A DNA stretch of 64,000 nt from Diphasiastrum complanatum (GCA_029204225.1 CM055096.1:61856957-61920956), one strand, 5' to 3'. Positions 10,710 to 23,478 are shown, numbered from the stretch's first letter. The notes: generated by a model not told the origin, from the sequence alone. Made by a program: numbers and translations.

Positions 10710-13358
10710 TTTATGTTCCTATCAACATAGACTTCAAAATTAGGCCAAGGTTAAACCTCATCTTCATAAATACATACTTGAGTAGAGGCTTGGTGATAAG
10801 ATCTGCAACACAATCTGAAAATGAAACATGTTCCAATGAGATCTCTCTCCCAATGACTTTTTCTCTTACAAAATGATGAGCCACTTCAATATGCTTGCTC
10901 CTTGCATGAAAGACTAGATTATTTGCAAGAGCCTGATAGAAATGTTATCATTCTTGATAATTGGTAAATCTTCATCTCATAACACTTTAGCTCCAAAAGT
11001 AGCCTTTTGATCCATAAAACCTCCTTTGTTGTGGTTGTAAGAGATTTGTATTTAGCTTCACAGGATGATAAGGAAATAGTTTCCTGCTTCTTTGATAGCC
11101 AAGAAACCAAATTTCCTCCAAAGAATATAGTGTAAGCACTTGTGGATTTCCTATCCAACATGTCTCCTACAAAATCTGAATCTGAAAAAGCAATCAAAGT
11201 CAGATCTTCTCCTTCATAGAATAGTCCATAATCCAAGGTAGAAGATATATACCTCAAGACTCTTTTAGCCAACTTCCAATGATATAACTTTGGATCCTGC
11301 ATGTGTTGACTTAGCTTATGAACACAAAAGCTTAGATCAGGCCTAGTCACTGTTAACCAAATAAGTGAGCCCATAAGACTCCGTAATGTCCTCAAATAAT
11401 TTTTCATCATCTTTAATAGGAACTTTTACAGTGTGTTCCATAGGTGTATCTATGCCTTTACAGTTCTCCATATGGAATTTCCTGAGCATGGAAAGTGCAT
11501 ATCTACTTTGGCTTATAGATGCATGACCTTTTAAAAAATCTATTTCAAGGCCTAGAATATAATGAAGAACTCCTAAGTCTTGCATCTTAAACTCAGTACT
11601 AAGTGCATGCTTAGTTTCTTCAACTAACTTCTCATTGTTTCCACAAAGAATGATATCATCTACATACAAGAGAAGAATAATCACAAAGTTATTTACAAAC
11701 TTATAATACAGAGAAGGGTCATATTCACTTAGACAAAATCCGAAGGATATGAGATAGGCATTGAGCCTTGCATTCCAAGACCTTGGTGCCTGTTTTAGTC
11801 CATACAGACTTTTGAACAAAAGACAAACTTTTGATTCATCACCTTCCTTCACAAAACCTAGAGGCTGCTCCTTGTAAATCCCCTCAAAGTAACCATTGAG
11901 AAATGCATTAGAAACATCAAGTTGAAACAAACTCCATTTGTGAAAACATGCAAGAGAGATGAGTATTCGAATTGTTACCATCTTTGCAACTGGTGCAAAG
12001 GTATCTTCATAGTCAAGACCTTTGATTTGTGAGTAGCCTTTGGCACAAAGTCTTGTTTTATACTTATTGATAGATCCATCATGATTATACTTGATTCTGA
12101 ATACCCACTTACATCCAATCACATGCATGTTGTTTGGTGGCTTCACAAGTTTCCATGTGTTATTTGACATCAAGGCTTCAAATTCTTGGGTCATTGCTTC
12201 AACCCACTCCTTGGATTGAAAAGCCTCTTGGACATCCTTAGGCTCTTCATCTGATATAAAAAGTGCATGATAGGAAGTTTCACCTTCCACTTGCCTTCCT
12301 TCTTCATCATATGTGAGCCTCCTTGGCTCAGATCTAGCTCGTGTAGATCTTCTGGGTGTGGTGGCTTGAATTTGCTCATCCTCAAGCCTCGGCCTCACCT
12401 CTTTTTGGACAGCATCAAGATTGATGATTGACCTTGCATGAGTCTCCTTGATTTGTGCATCATCCAAGCTAAACTTCTGATCTTCATGGAAGATCACATC
12501 TCTACTAGCAACATTTTTGTCAGGAGAGGGCAAATAAATCTTGTATGCTTTTTTAGTGGATGCATATTTTACAAAAATTCCTTTTACTACACTAGGATCT
12601 TCCTTCTTCCTAGTTTCTAGAGGCACATGCACAAAGCATACATAGCCAAAAATCCTAAGATGATCTACCTTAGGCTTTTTCTGATACAACATCTCAAATG
12701 GTGTCTTTACTCCTATTGCAAGATTTGGAAGCCTATTACAAAGATAGTTTGCACATGCAACTGCCTCTCCCCAAAATTCTTTAGGCAGAGAGGCTTCTAG
12801 CCTGATGGCTTTTGCACATTCACACAAAGTTCTATTTTTTCTCTCGGCAATACCATTTTGCTGAGGAGTATATGAACAAGAAAACTCTCTTTGAATACCC
12901 TCTCTCTCACAAAAGTCTTTAAACTTATTGGAAGTGTATTCTCGTCCACTATCACTTCTTAAAGCTTTTAACTTGAAAGGAAACTGCTTCTCTACATAAG
13001 CTTTAAAAGTAAGAGAAACATCATAGACCATGGCTCTTGAAGACAGCATATAGATCCAAGAATATCTTGTATAATCATCTACAATAGAGACAAAGCAGTT
13101 GGCTCCTCCTTTGCCCTTAGTTGATGAGAAATGAACATCAGAGTGTACAAGTTCAAATTATTGCTTTGTCTTGATACTTGATCTAGGAAAAGGCCTTCTG
13201 TGTGACTTTGCCAGCACACAAGCTTCACAAGGTAGAAGCTCCTTTGACAGTGTCTTTGGTAGACCAACAACTTTTCCTTCTTTGACCATAGATTACATGG
13301 CTTTGAAATTGGGATGATCCAATCTCTTGTGCCACAAATCCTCCTGTAGAACCTTGGC
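10710..13358 (-). pseudogene. pol: Copia C Pol remnant: integrase, RT, RNase H
   Basis: Minus-strand copia polyprotein. At its upstream end (13358) the GAG-pre-integrase finger reads KVLQEDLWHKRLDHPNF, followed by integrase (CEACVLAKSH; REFSCSYTPQQNGIAERKN). RT carries QLDVSNAFLNGYFEGIY, SLYGLKQAPRSWNARL and YVDDIILCG; RNase H carries FSDSDFVGDMLDRKS and SLSSCEAKYKSL. In-frame stops lie in the first 300 bp of integrase, and a frameshift near 11380 separates RT from RNase H. The coding sequence ends at 13358 exactly where the inverted repeat of element T begins, and the missing N-terminal part matches copia E beyond 31757. It is inactive. Confidence 0.88.
13356..13358. other. Candidate left target-site duplication of element T
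   Basis: GGC precedes the left inverted repeat and GGT (31758-31760) follows the right one. A 3-bp TSD with one later mutation is plausible. Removing one copy restores the copia reading frame with a length equal to that of copia B. Confidence 0.45.
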
Positions 13359-13392
13359 ATTAGAGGAGTTCTCAATATCAAAAAGACCCTTT
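13359..13392 (+). repeat. Element T left terminal inverted repeat
   Basis: The 34-bp TIR begins ATTAGAGGAGTTCTC and ends AAAGACCCTTT. It matches the reverse complement of 31724-31757 at 33 of 34 positions. Inward sequence to about 13475 also resembles the inward sequence of the MITE at 27575-27650. Confidence 0.8.
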
Positions 13393-13823
13393 GTAAAGAT
13401 ACTTTTCTTTTTTTTCTTTAGTTTCGACCGTCACCAGGCCCAATCAAAATGCACAGATTTGAAATCTATGTAACGTAGTTCAAATTAACTAAGAAATAAA
13501 AATGCAATATAGAAGACTTTGAAATTTGTGTCCAGGTAGCATGGACGTATCCCATTGGTTTCTTCTTCCTACCCGACACGTGCTAATCTGCCCGACGTCA
13601 ATACCTCAAGTTAAATTTACTTGAATATGTTGGTTAGTATAATGAAATTTTCTAACTATACTAGTTACAGTTATAGAAATATAGTATGTACATTTACATA
13701 AAATATGGTATACGTAGTAACTGTGACTATGTTGGCATTCACATTAGATTAAATGTGATACGGAAAACTGAAATTAAGTATCATATCAGAGAGATTTTTG
13801 GCGCCCAAGCTTTGAAAATAGCA

Positions 13824-14839
13824 ATGGCAAGGAGACCCAGATCTACAATTGATTCTGTGATTCTTTACAATGAGAAAGATGAAGCTGATTACCGGAAGCC
13901 AACAAAATATATGAAGAACTCATGGGTATTGCTGCATCCATCATCAAAGGGCAATTTTCGACAAAAGAAAAGAGCAAAAATGACTTACAAATCTTATTGG
14001 AAAGCAAAAATCTTGGAGTTTAAGACTACCCTAGGAGGTCAATCTATATCAGAAGTCTTAGTACAATATGCATATATGCATTTAGAGATCAAAGTACATG
14101 ATATCAATCCTCATGGTTATCAGAAATGTAATTGTAAGTATATCAAAACATATGCACTCTACAGCAATCATAGGTGATTTTCTTTATTGATGCTCTTCAG
14201 ATTATGATTTAAATACTTCAACATTGTTTTTTGCTTTCAGATTTATATCCATCATGCATAAGTGAATGGGAGCCCGCACAATCACTTGCAGAAACATTAG
14301 ACGTGATTCAATCTGATGTTGGAAAGCTACAATATAGAGGAAGAAGTCCAAAGAAACTTGCAGATTGTGGTATCTATTTTTATGAGTCTTTATATACGCC
14401 ACAAACAGATGGAGATTTTGGCAAGCTCAAAGCAGTTCCATTGCCTAGTTTTCAAAGTGACGAGTGGCCTACTCCTGACAGCATTGTTTCTGAATCCTTC
14501 AGATGCAAGCTACTAAGTGATATTAGAAATGCTATGAAGATAAGCATAGGCTTGAAAATTGTTCACCTAAGTTGGTTTATCTCAGCTCATGCTATTACAA
14601 ACCAATCTACCAACATATTTCAAATTTATCATCAACAAAAGATTTGTAAGTACTTTATGTTTATTGCCATGTCAAAACAGAACAAAATAATAGACAATGT
14701 CATGATTTACAATTGCACATTCACTAATATTTGACATGTCACAGATGCGAAAAAGATAGGAGCTGATAATGTGTTGCAAAGATCTACCTACAACAATCAC
14801 CATTGTGGGAGAACAATAGTTTCAAATAAACTTTACTAG
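13824..14839 (+). CDS. Element T gene a: unknown 269-aa protein, three exons
   Basis: Exons 13824-14133, 14241-14645 and 14745-14839 join in frame across GT-AG introns (donor GTAAGTAT with acceptor TTGCTTTCAG; donor GTAAGTAC with acceptor ATGTCACAG). Together they give 269 codons, with no stop before TAG at 14837. The N-terminus MARRPRSTIDSVILYNEKDE is basic, followed by the Lys-rich stretch GNFRQKKRAKMTYKSYWKAK. The middle is acidic to neutral (EWEPAQSLAETLDVIQSDVG), and the C-terminus has YAKKIGADNVLQRS. I do not recognise the family and see no zinc finger, membrane segment or catalytic motif. It is the gene nearest the left end of T and converges with gene b. An AATAAA at about 14867 could be its poly(A) signal. 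An extra upstream exon cannot be excluded, since the reading frame is open from 13686. Confidence 0.6.
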
Positions 14840-15014
14840 AAATCTATGTATACACTCTTTCATTCAATAAATGAAAGCCCAAATTGGGCATCAGTACATG
14901 TATTTTGTGCTCCCAAATTCATAAAATGGAACAGCATTTGATATATAAATGTATATTTTTCTATGAATTCTATACATGTATTTTATTTCTATGCTATCTA
15001 TATATAATCTGATC
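14840..15014. other. Convergent 3' intergenic spacer between genes a and b
   Basis: This AT-rich spacer holds an AATAAA hexamer near 14867 on the plus strand. No ORF or repeat is seen. Confidence 0.5.
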
Positions 15015-15964
15015 TTAATTTAGTACTACTACATCATCCTTTGCACCATCATCAATAAAGGGAGGCTGAAGCCTTGCCCTAGCCAGTATACTCAGGATGA
15101 TTTCTTGTCTGAATCTGTACACCTGGCTTGATGTGTATTCAGGAAGTGTAAACTGCAAAATAGAACATTCATGTATTAGTAATGGTTAAAAACATCAACA
15201 AAATAGAAAACTAATCATGATTCCAAAAATAAGAATAAATAGAATTTATTATCTTAGAAATATCACCATCTTCCTGAAGGTTGAACCACTCAAAAAATAA
15301 CTTGGTATTGTATAACGTGTACCACCCACAGCTGAATGAATCATTTTGCTATGGTGACTGCAAAATAATTCAGCACAAAAGAAATCAATTATGAAACAGA
15401 ATGAGTTAGAATGAAACAATTATATTAGAATACTAATTTCAACATGCTATTAAGAAAGACAGAGTTTACCTCCAAACTCACGATCTCCCAGTCCACGGAA
15501 TGGGAAACATCTGTAGAAATATATTTACTTACTTATGACAGATATATATCTACATCCTTATGCGTATTTTTCGCCGAATTCATCTTGACACAAAAACCTT
15601 TAATACTATTATTTACAGACCTCTTAATAGAGATCAGGTTTAAACTCCAGTGGTCACTATAAAATAAGATTAAAAGTACTATACCAGCAATTCTGAGAAC
15701 TATTTAAATTGAAAATGTCAATGTTAATGCAGAAAACAGGAAGAAGCACTTAACATATCTTACTTGGCATGATAAGGAATGACCAGAAACTTTGTTACTG
15801 GTGTGAATCCACTTGTCAAACACTATGACAATGTGTCATTATTCTCCTTGAAAGCCTGGAGCAGAAAGTTACTCAACACTAGCAACTCGTTGGATAAATC
15901 TCTTGCAATGTCAAATTGCAAGAGTGTCAGCCCGGACTCTATCACAGGATCACTGATAGAAGTC
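15015..15964 (-). pseudogene. Element T gene b, 3' part: Ulp1/C48-like cysteine protease domain
   Basis: On the minus strand the first part (15964-15764) reads LKDRWTSISDPVIESGLTLL, resembling the WLND.VI entry motif of C48 (Ulp1/SENP/adenain) proteases. It ends at VTKFLVIPYHA. A GT-AG intron joins 15764 to 15656, giving NDHWSLNLISIK, the catalytic His-Trp block. Further on, STDVSHSVDWEIVSLE occupies the place of the Q...DCG catalytic Cys motif, with Trp where Cys is expected. Exons near 15354-15270 and 15152-15015 (FTLPEYTSSQVYRFRQEIIL) resemble the C-terminal helix; stop at 15015-15017. TAG near 15830 and TAA in exon 2 make this copy non-functional. C48 proteases cleave SUMO-like tags or polyproteins and recur in DNA transposons. 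Reading continues upstream into the H3-like part across copia D. Confidence 0.6.
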
Positions 15965-15969
15965 CATCT
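15965..15969. other. Target-site duplication of copia D, left copy
   Basis: CATCT here and at 24216-24220 flank copia D exactly at its LTR ends. Confidence 0.92.
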
Positions 15970-16706
15970 TGTTGAATTTCACACGTGTGGACTGTCCACT
16001 ACATGTATTTGTGATCTCCTAAGGTGTGTAGATGCACCAAGATCAAGACTAGATTGAGATTCAAGATCAATCTTGAATCCTATGGCAAAAACACTCTACT
16101 ACATGCATTCAATCACTTCCAACTCTCACTCACATGTGTGGGAAGTATTCAAAACATAATATAAGTAAAAACAAGCTGCTCTCCTTGGGTAGAGAGAGAA
16201 AATGCATCATGAGCTCTCGGGTAGAGAGAGAAAGCTAGAAATCCAATAACTCACAAAATCCATGAAATCACCAAATCAATTGGCTTCAAAATGAGGAGTA
16301 CAATGATACTAGTAGGTCCACGAGCTACCACTATGCTTAACTATGATTGGAATATATTTTGTCAACTCTTGATCCTATTGGATCATTGATCCATGCACCT
16401 CTTAATTCTATTGGACTATATTCAAGCACACCTCAATTTCCTATTGGACCTCACAAGGTTCCACCTCTAAATCCTATTGGACCTCTTGGAATTCATCAGA
16501 CAAAAACTTTACACTTGTCTACACTCTAATGGGCAAGTGTTCAGCCTCTTACTCTATTTTGGCTCAATAGTGACATTACAAGTGGAAATGCAAAATTTGC
16601 CATCTATGCCAAATTTATTCCTATCAACATCCTACACTTAGATGCTTGATGTAAAAAACATAAGACCCCTATATCTAACATAGATAATCTTTTTCAATTC
16701 TTCACA
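15970..16706 (-). repeat. Copia D 3' LTR
   Basis: 737 bp, TG...CA. It is preceded in the sense direction by the tract TTTTTTAGGAGGAG at the PPT position. It shows the same 33-bp-spaced CCAAT units as copia B. Confidence 0.95.
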
Positions 16707-16724
16707 CTCCTCCTAAAAAATTAT

Positions 16725-18170
16725 CTATGAAGATTTGAGCATTGATCTTGATATAACTCCAAGATTAGATCTATGCTTGATGAAAGCACTTTTGCTCAAA
16801 GGCTTGGTGAGTAGATCGGCAGAGGACGAGTTGACATGCTCCAAATAGATTTCTCCTCCAATAAGCTTTTCTATCACAAAATGGTGTGCCACTTCTATGT
16901 GCTTGCTTCTTGCATGAAATATGAGATTATTGGCAAGAGCTTGGGCCGAGATATTATCACACTTGATCATTGGTAGATCATCCTCCTTGATGCACTTTAG
17001 TTCCATTAATAACCTCTTGATCCAAAGCACTTCTTTGGTAGTTGTAGTGAGTGCTTTGTACTCGGCCTCACATGAAGAGAGAGATATAGTATCTTGCTTT
17101 TTGGAAAGCCAAGATATTAAATTGCCTCCAAGAAAGATAGTGTATGCACTAATAGACTTTCGATCCATCTTGTCACTTGCAAAGTCCGAATCCGAGTAGC
17201 CAATAATGGATAGATCTTCACTTTTATAGAGTAGACCATAATCACAAGATGAAGATACATATCTTAGAATTCTCTTGGCCATCTTCCAATGATGGATCTT
17301 AGGATCTTGCATAAATTGACTCAATTTGTGCACACAAAAACTAAGATCGGGCCTAGTAATGGTAAGCCAAATCAAGGAGCCTACAAGACTCCTAAAAAGT
17401 GTGATGTCCTCAAAGGATCTTTCATCACCTTTATTAGGATCTTTTACAATTTGCTCCATTGGAGTATCTATGCTCTTAGAATTTTCCATATGAAATTTTC
17501 TCAACATAGAGTGAGCACATCTAGATTGGCACATAAAGACATGATTTTCATAAAAATCAATTTCTAGGCCTAGGATGTAATGTATCTCTCCTAGATCTTG
17601 CATTTTAAACTCACATCCAAGTGCTAGCTTGGTTTCATCAACTAGCTTGATACAACTTCCACAAAGAATAATGTCATCAACATAAACTAGAAGAATGACA
17701 ATATTGCTATCAACAAGCTTTAGATACATGGAAGGACTATAGTCACTAAGAGTAAATCCTAGTGAGATAAGAAAAGAGTTAAGTCTTGAATACCATGATC
17801 TTGGTGCTTTCTTGAGTCCATAAAGACTTTTGAAGAGCAAGCACACTTTGGACTCATCCTTGATGAATCCTTGAGGTTGTTCCATATAGATCTCCTCCTC
17901 AAGATAACCATTTAGAAAAGCATTGGATACATCTAATTGGAATACCTTCCACTTGAAAAAACAAGCAAGAGAAATAAGAATTCTTATTGTCACCATCTTT
18001 GCAACGGGTGCAAAGGTCTCCTCATAATCAAGACCATGGATGCGAGCAAATCCTTTGGCACATAATCTTGCTTTATGCTTGTTGATGGTGCCATCATGAT
18101 TGAACTTGATCCGAAATACCCACTTGCAACCAATCACATGCTTGTTAGATGGAGGATCCACAAGCTGGAG
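16725..18170 (-). pseudogene. pol: Copia D second RT-RNase H copy
   Basis: An open frame of 478 codons starts inside pol at DPPSNKHVIGCKWVFRIKF and carries LDVSNAFLNGYLEEEIYMEQ, SLYGLKKAPRSWYSRL, YVDDIILCG, YSDSDFASDKMDRKS, SLSSCEAEYKAL and HIEVAHHFV. It ends MLKSS just before the PPT. It lacks gag, protease and integrase, and upstream it abuts LTR sequence at about 18170. It differs from the first pol copy at many codons (for example ARIHGLDYEETFAPVAKM against SSQIHGLDYEETFVPVSKM), so the two halves come from different source elements. Confidence 0.85.
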
Positions 18171-18740
18171 GTGTTCTTGAAATCACCAAATCAATTAAAT
18201 TCAAAATGAGGAGTACAATGATACTAGTAGATCCACGAAATACCACTATGCTTAACTTTGGTTGGACCATATTTTGTCACCTCTTCATCCTATTGGATCA
18301 CTGAACCATACACCTCTTAATTCTATTGGACTACATTCAAGCACACCTCAATTTCCTATTGGACCTCACAAGGTTCCACCTCTAAATCCTATTGGACCTC
18401 TTGGAATTCATCAAACAAAAGCTTTACACTTGTCTACACTCTAATTGGCACATGTTTAGCCTCTTACTCTATTTTGGCCCAATAGTGGCATTACAAGTGG
18501 AAGTGCATAATTTGCCATCTATGCCAAATTTATTCCTACCAACATCCTACACCTAGATGCTTGATGTAAAAAACATAAGACCCCTATATCTAACATAGAT
18601 AATCTTTTTCAATTCCTCACAATCCTAACCCTAAATCCTAATTCTACCCAATATAACACTTTCAAATATACAATGTTTGAGTGTACGTTGCCACTCCTTC
18701 CACATCTATAAATCACATCTCTATCCAAAATTAACACTCC
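18171..18740 (-). repeat. Partial LTR plus host-derived flank inside copia D
   Basis: 18171 to about 18621 is the 5' portion of a B/D-family LTR (minus orientation, starting TGTGAGGAATTG at 18621). The next 120 bp (18622-18740) are not element sequence. The same LTR start plus the same 120-bp flank occurs at 47700-48277 in this window. The flank joins the PPT-proximal end of the first pol copy at the short shared stretch CACTC. Confidence 0.8.
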
Positions 18741-18874
18741 TAAAAAATTGTCTATGAAGATTTGGGCATTGATCTTGATATAACTCTAAGATTAGATCTA
18801 TGCTTGATGAAAGCACTTTTGCTCAAAGGCTTGGTGAGTAGATCGGCAATACAAGAGGACGAGTTGACATGCTC

Positions 18875-21800
18875 CTAATAGATTTCACCTCCAATAAGCT
18901 TTTCTCTCACAAAATGGTGTGCCACTTCTATGTGCTTGCTTCTTGCATGAAATATGGGATTATTGGTAAGAGCTTGGGCCGAGATGTTATCACACTTGAT
19001 CATTGGTAGATCATCCTCCTTGATGCACTTTAGCTCCATTAATAACCTCTTGATCCAAAGCACTTCTTTGGTAGTTGTAGTGAGTGCTTTGTACTCGGCC
19101 TCACATGAAGAGAGAGATATAGTATCTTTCTTTTTGGAAAGCCAAAATATTAGATTGCCTCCAAGAAAGATAGTGTATGCACTAATAGACTTTCGATCCA
19201 TCTTGTCACTTGCAAAGTCTGAATCCGAGTAGCCAATAATGGATAGATCTTCACTTTTATAGAGTAGACCATAAACACAAGATGAAGATACGTATCTTAA
19301 AATCCTCTTGGCCGTCTTCCAATGATGGATCTTAGGATCTTGCATAAATTGACTCAATTTGTGCACACAAAAACTTAGATCGGGCCTAGTAATGGTAAGC
19401 CAAATGAAGGAGCCTACAAGACTCCTAAAAAGTGTGATGTCCTCAAAGGATCTTTCATCACCTTTATTAGGATCTTTTACAATTTGCTCCATTGGAGTAT
19501 CTATGCTCTTAGAATTTTCCATATGAAATTTTTTCAACATAGAGTGAGCATATCTAGATTGGCATATAAAGACATGATTTTCATAAAAGTCAATTTCTAG
19601 GCCTAGGATGTAATGCATCTCTCCTAGATCTTGCATTTCAAACTCACATCCAAGTGCTAGCTTGGTTTCATCAACTAGCTTGATACAACTTCCACAAAGA
19701 ATAATGTCATCAACATAAATTAGAAGAATGACAATATTGCTATCAACAAACTTTAGATACATGGAAGGATCATAGTCACTAAGAGTAAATCCTAGTGAGA
19801 TAAGAAAAGAGTTAAATCTTGAATACCATGATCGTGGTGCTTGCTTGAGTCCATAAAGACTTTTGAAGAGCAAGCACACTTTGGACTCATCCTTGATGAA
19901 TCCTTGAGGTTGTTCCATATAGATCTCCTCCTCAAGATAACCATTTAGAAAAGCATTGGATATATCTAATTGAAACACCCTCCACTTGAAAAAACAAGCA
20001 AGAAAAATAAGAATTCTTATAGTCACCATCTTTGAAACGGGTACAAAGGTCTCCTCATAATCAAGGCCATGGATTTGAGAAGATCCTTTGGCACATAATC
20101 TTGCTTTATGCGTGATGATGGTGCCATCATGATTGAACTTGATCCGAAATACCCACTTGCAACCAATCACATGCTTGTTGGATGGAGGATGCACAAGCTC
20201 CCAAGTATTGTTGGTGATCAATGCATCATACTCTTGCTTCATGACATCATACCACTCCTTGGTATTGAGTGCCTCTTGTACATTCTTTGGCTCTTCATGA
20301 GAGACATAAAAAACATAATTAGTGGAATCAAGATCCACTTGTTTGCCTTTGTCAACATATGAGAGCCTCTTAGGCTCGGATCTATCTCTCATGGATCTTC
20401 TTGGTGAAAAAATCCGAGGAGAGTTTTCTTCAAATCTCGACCCCATCACATCATGATTGTCTTCAAAATCAATAATTGATGATGCATCCATAGATTTCTT
20501 GATCTCGGCCTCTTCAAATGATGAGTGTTGATCTTCATGAAAGACAACATCTCTACTTTCAATAACTTGAGAAGTAGAGAGTATAAAGACTCTATAGGCC
20601 TTCTTGGTGGATGAGTATCCAACCATGATCCCTTTGCATGCACTAGGATCTTCCTTCTTCCTTGTTTCCAAGGGAATATGGACAAAGCATAAGCATCCAA
20701 AAACTCTAAGGTGATCAAGCTTAGGCTTCTTCAAAAATAAGATTTCATATGGTGACTTTCCTCCAAGAGCCATATGTGGGAGCCTATTGCAAAGATATGC
20801 ACAATTAATGGCTTCTCCCCAAAAGTCTTTGGGCAAAGATGCCTCAATTCTCATAGATTTTGCACCTTCATATAGAGATCTATTCTTTCTCTTGGCCACT
20901 CCATTTTGAGATGGAGAGTAGGCACAAGAAAACTCTCTTTTAATGCCTTCAAGCTCACAAAAATCTTGAAATTTATAGGAGATATATTCACCACCTCCAT
21001 CACTTCTAAGAGCTTTAATCTTGAATGAGAATTGCTTCTCTACATAAGCTTTGAAAATAAGGAAATGATCAAACACCATAGATTTTGAAGCAAGAAGATA
21101 TATCCAAGTGAATTTTGTGTAATCATCAATGAAAGTAACAAAACAAGTGGATCCTCCCTTGCTTGTAGTTGATGAGAAATGCACATCCGAGTGGATTAAC
21201 TCCAAAAGATGCTTGCTTTTGATAGAAGATCTTGTAAATGCCTTTTTGTGAGATTTAGCAATAGCACAAGCCTCACAAGGCTTGATCTTCTTGGAGAATG
21301 ACTTTGGCAAGCCAATAGCTTTGGATTCTTTGATCATAGAGAGCATGGATTTGTAGTTGGGATGTCCCAACCTCCTATGCCATAATTCCTCCATAGAGAG
21401 CTTGTTCACAAGAGCAACATTACAAGCATTCACATACTCACTTGGATCTAGTTTATAGATGCCACCAAATCTAGATCCTAATGCAAGTATCTCATCATTA
21501 TTCTTGATAGTGCATGTATCAACATTGAATTTTACATCAAGGCCATTATCAAGCAATTGGCCAACACTAATAAGATTCTTGGTAAGCTTAGGTACATAAA
21601 GAACTTTAGAGAGAGAAAGAACTTTAGAGGATGCAAGCTTCAAGGGAATGTTCCCTATGCCTTCAATAGGACATTCAAAATCATTTGCAGTGTATATTGA
21701 TTTCTTCACTCCATCATAAGGTGCAATAGAAGAGAAAGAGTCCTTGGAGCTACACATATGTGAAGAGGCTCCACTATCAATATACCATAGGCCGTCCTTC

Positions 21801-21900
21801 TTGAAAGGAGAAGATGAGAAACTAGAGACCATAAGAGATCCCTCTCCATCACTTGCAATAGTGTCTTCATTCTCATTGGTAATATTGGCGTGCTTGAGTT
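18875..21900 (-). pseudogene. pol: Copia D Pol (first copy): protease to RNase H
   Basis: This is one of the longest frames in the window, open for 1,082 codons if the overlap with gag is counted. It carries WYIDSGASSHMCSS (protease), ELWHRRLGHPNYKSM with CEACAIAKSH, FIDDYTKFTWIYLL and DGGGEYIS (integrase DDE core), QLDISNAFLNGYLEEEIYME, SLYGLKQAPRSWYSRF, YVDDIILCG (RT), and YSDSDFASDKMDRKS and HIEVAHHFVREK (RNase H). A TAG at 18875-18877 replaces the Leu codon of the conserved IYLEHV segment, removing the last 40 or so residues. Integrase has AKRKN where relatives have AERKN. Pol lies in the +1 frame relative to Gag, as in copia B. Confidence 0.9.
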
Positions 21901-22736
21901 GATTCTTTTTGTTTGAAGCAATTGGTGGCATAATGACCTTTCTTGCCACAATAAAAGCACTTGATCTTCTTCTTCTTGAGCTTGGATGATGAAGCATTAG
22001 AGGAATCATCTTCCTCCTCATCTTTGTCTTTGGATTTGACTTTGTCCTTGCTTGAGGATTGTTGATGTTGGTTCTTGCTCCTCTCTTTGTGCTTATCCTT
22101 GGCAAAGAGAGCTTTGCCATCATTATGAGAGAGAGAAAGCTTGTCCATCCTCAAGAGCTTGTACTCTTGTCTTGATTCTTCTGAAACTAGCACACTTTGG
22201 AGAGCCTCCAAACTTGGTAGCTCCTCCTTAATGGCATAGGATTGGACAAGGTTATCAAATTCACTTCTCAAGCCATTGATAATGACTTGAACTAGCTCAT
22301 TTTGATTGATGGAATCACCAATGCAAGCAAGCTCTCTATGAATATCTTTTACTCTCAAAACATAACTAGATGCACTCTCATCACTCTTTTGGCTACTTTG
22401 AAAGATTTGATTCCTAAGAGTGAGAAGCCTAGAGGTCTTCTTAGCCTCATAGATAGTCTTGAGACAATCCCAAGCTTCTTTGGCTGTTGTACAAGTACCT
22501 ATCTCCCTCAATATCTCATTAGAGACATTCATCTTAATGTAGTGGAGAGCCATCCTAGCTCTCTTTTTGTATTTTTGAACCTCTTGAAGAACTTGTGGTT
22601 CTTCTTCAAGGCCAAGAACTATGTCCATCACATCTTGAAGGATCAAGATGGAATCCATCCTCATTTTTCAATTTGAATAATTTGAAGTGGTCAATCTTTC
22701 ACTTGGTTCCAACAAGGATGAATCCATTGAAGACAT
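21873..22736 (-). pseudogene. gag: Copia D Gag
   Basis: The family ATG is at 22736-22734. The reading frame has one nonsense change where copia B has Trp (SNYSIW, TGG to TGA, near 22677), after which 263 codons stay open from an internal Met. The CCHC knuckle CFYCGKKGHYATNC is intact. The stop at 21873 falls in a +1-shifted overlap with pol, identical in layout to copia B. Confidence 0.88.
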
Positions 22737-23465
22737 TTGAAGTGAAGAAAACTCAAATGATGAACAATAAATGTTGTTACATACTCTCAATAGGATCCAA
22801 TAATTGAGTACTATCTCCTCCTATGAAAGATCTTGCAACAATTTGTGAATTGATTCTCACTAGCTACTCAAATCTCTCTAAAACAAGATCTATTTCACAT
22901 CAAATGATGGAGTATAGGCAAAGTTAGGATCTAACACTCTTAGCACGTGTGAAATACACTAAGAAACCAAATTTGACTCAAATACAATGATATTGCATGA
23001 AACAAAATGGCTAAGATCTCAAAACAGTGCCTAGATCACGTATATATGAGATTGGCAAGCATACAACTGCGATTTTGGATCAACCAGGCAACCTCTTGAC
23101 CAAACCAAATGTGTCCACCCAGGTCTAGGTGCCCTACCTAACCCTCTTTAAAAGCTTATAACTTTTGATTGGCTCAACCAAATGGAATGAAACTGATTGC
23201 AACAAAAACTAGACAAAAGTAGCTTCAAAACAAGCTATCAAGCAAGATAAATGGATCAAACATGAGAGAGAACTTCCAAACTAAAATTGGATGCTCCTCA
23301 CACGTGTCTGAGCACCTGATTTCGTACAGTATTAGATCAGACCCAATCAATGTCCTTTTGATCTCTTTTGATCCAAGATTGAACAAGATACTTGACAACT
23401 TCTAGGTCAAGATTGATAAAAAAAATTTCACTTAGATGGATCGAAATGCATGGTAACCTCAGGTA
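22737..23465 (-). other. Copia D 5' leader
   Basis: Untranslated leader between PBS and gag, homologous to 4909-5652 of copia B. Confidence 0.8.
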
Positions 23466-23478
23466 GGCTCTGATACCA
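23466..23478 (-). other. Copia D primer binding site
   Basis: The plus strand reads GGCTCTGATACCA, giving TGGTATCAGAGCC on the element strand, immediately after the 5' LTR. Confidence 0.92.

Noticed and set aside
13381-13440. Copia C simply truncated by deletion at 13358
   Set aside because: The sequence that follows is an inverted repeat shared with 31724-31757 and with the MITE, and the missing copia part reappears beyond 31757. This favours insertion over deletion.
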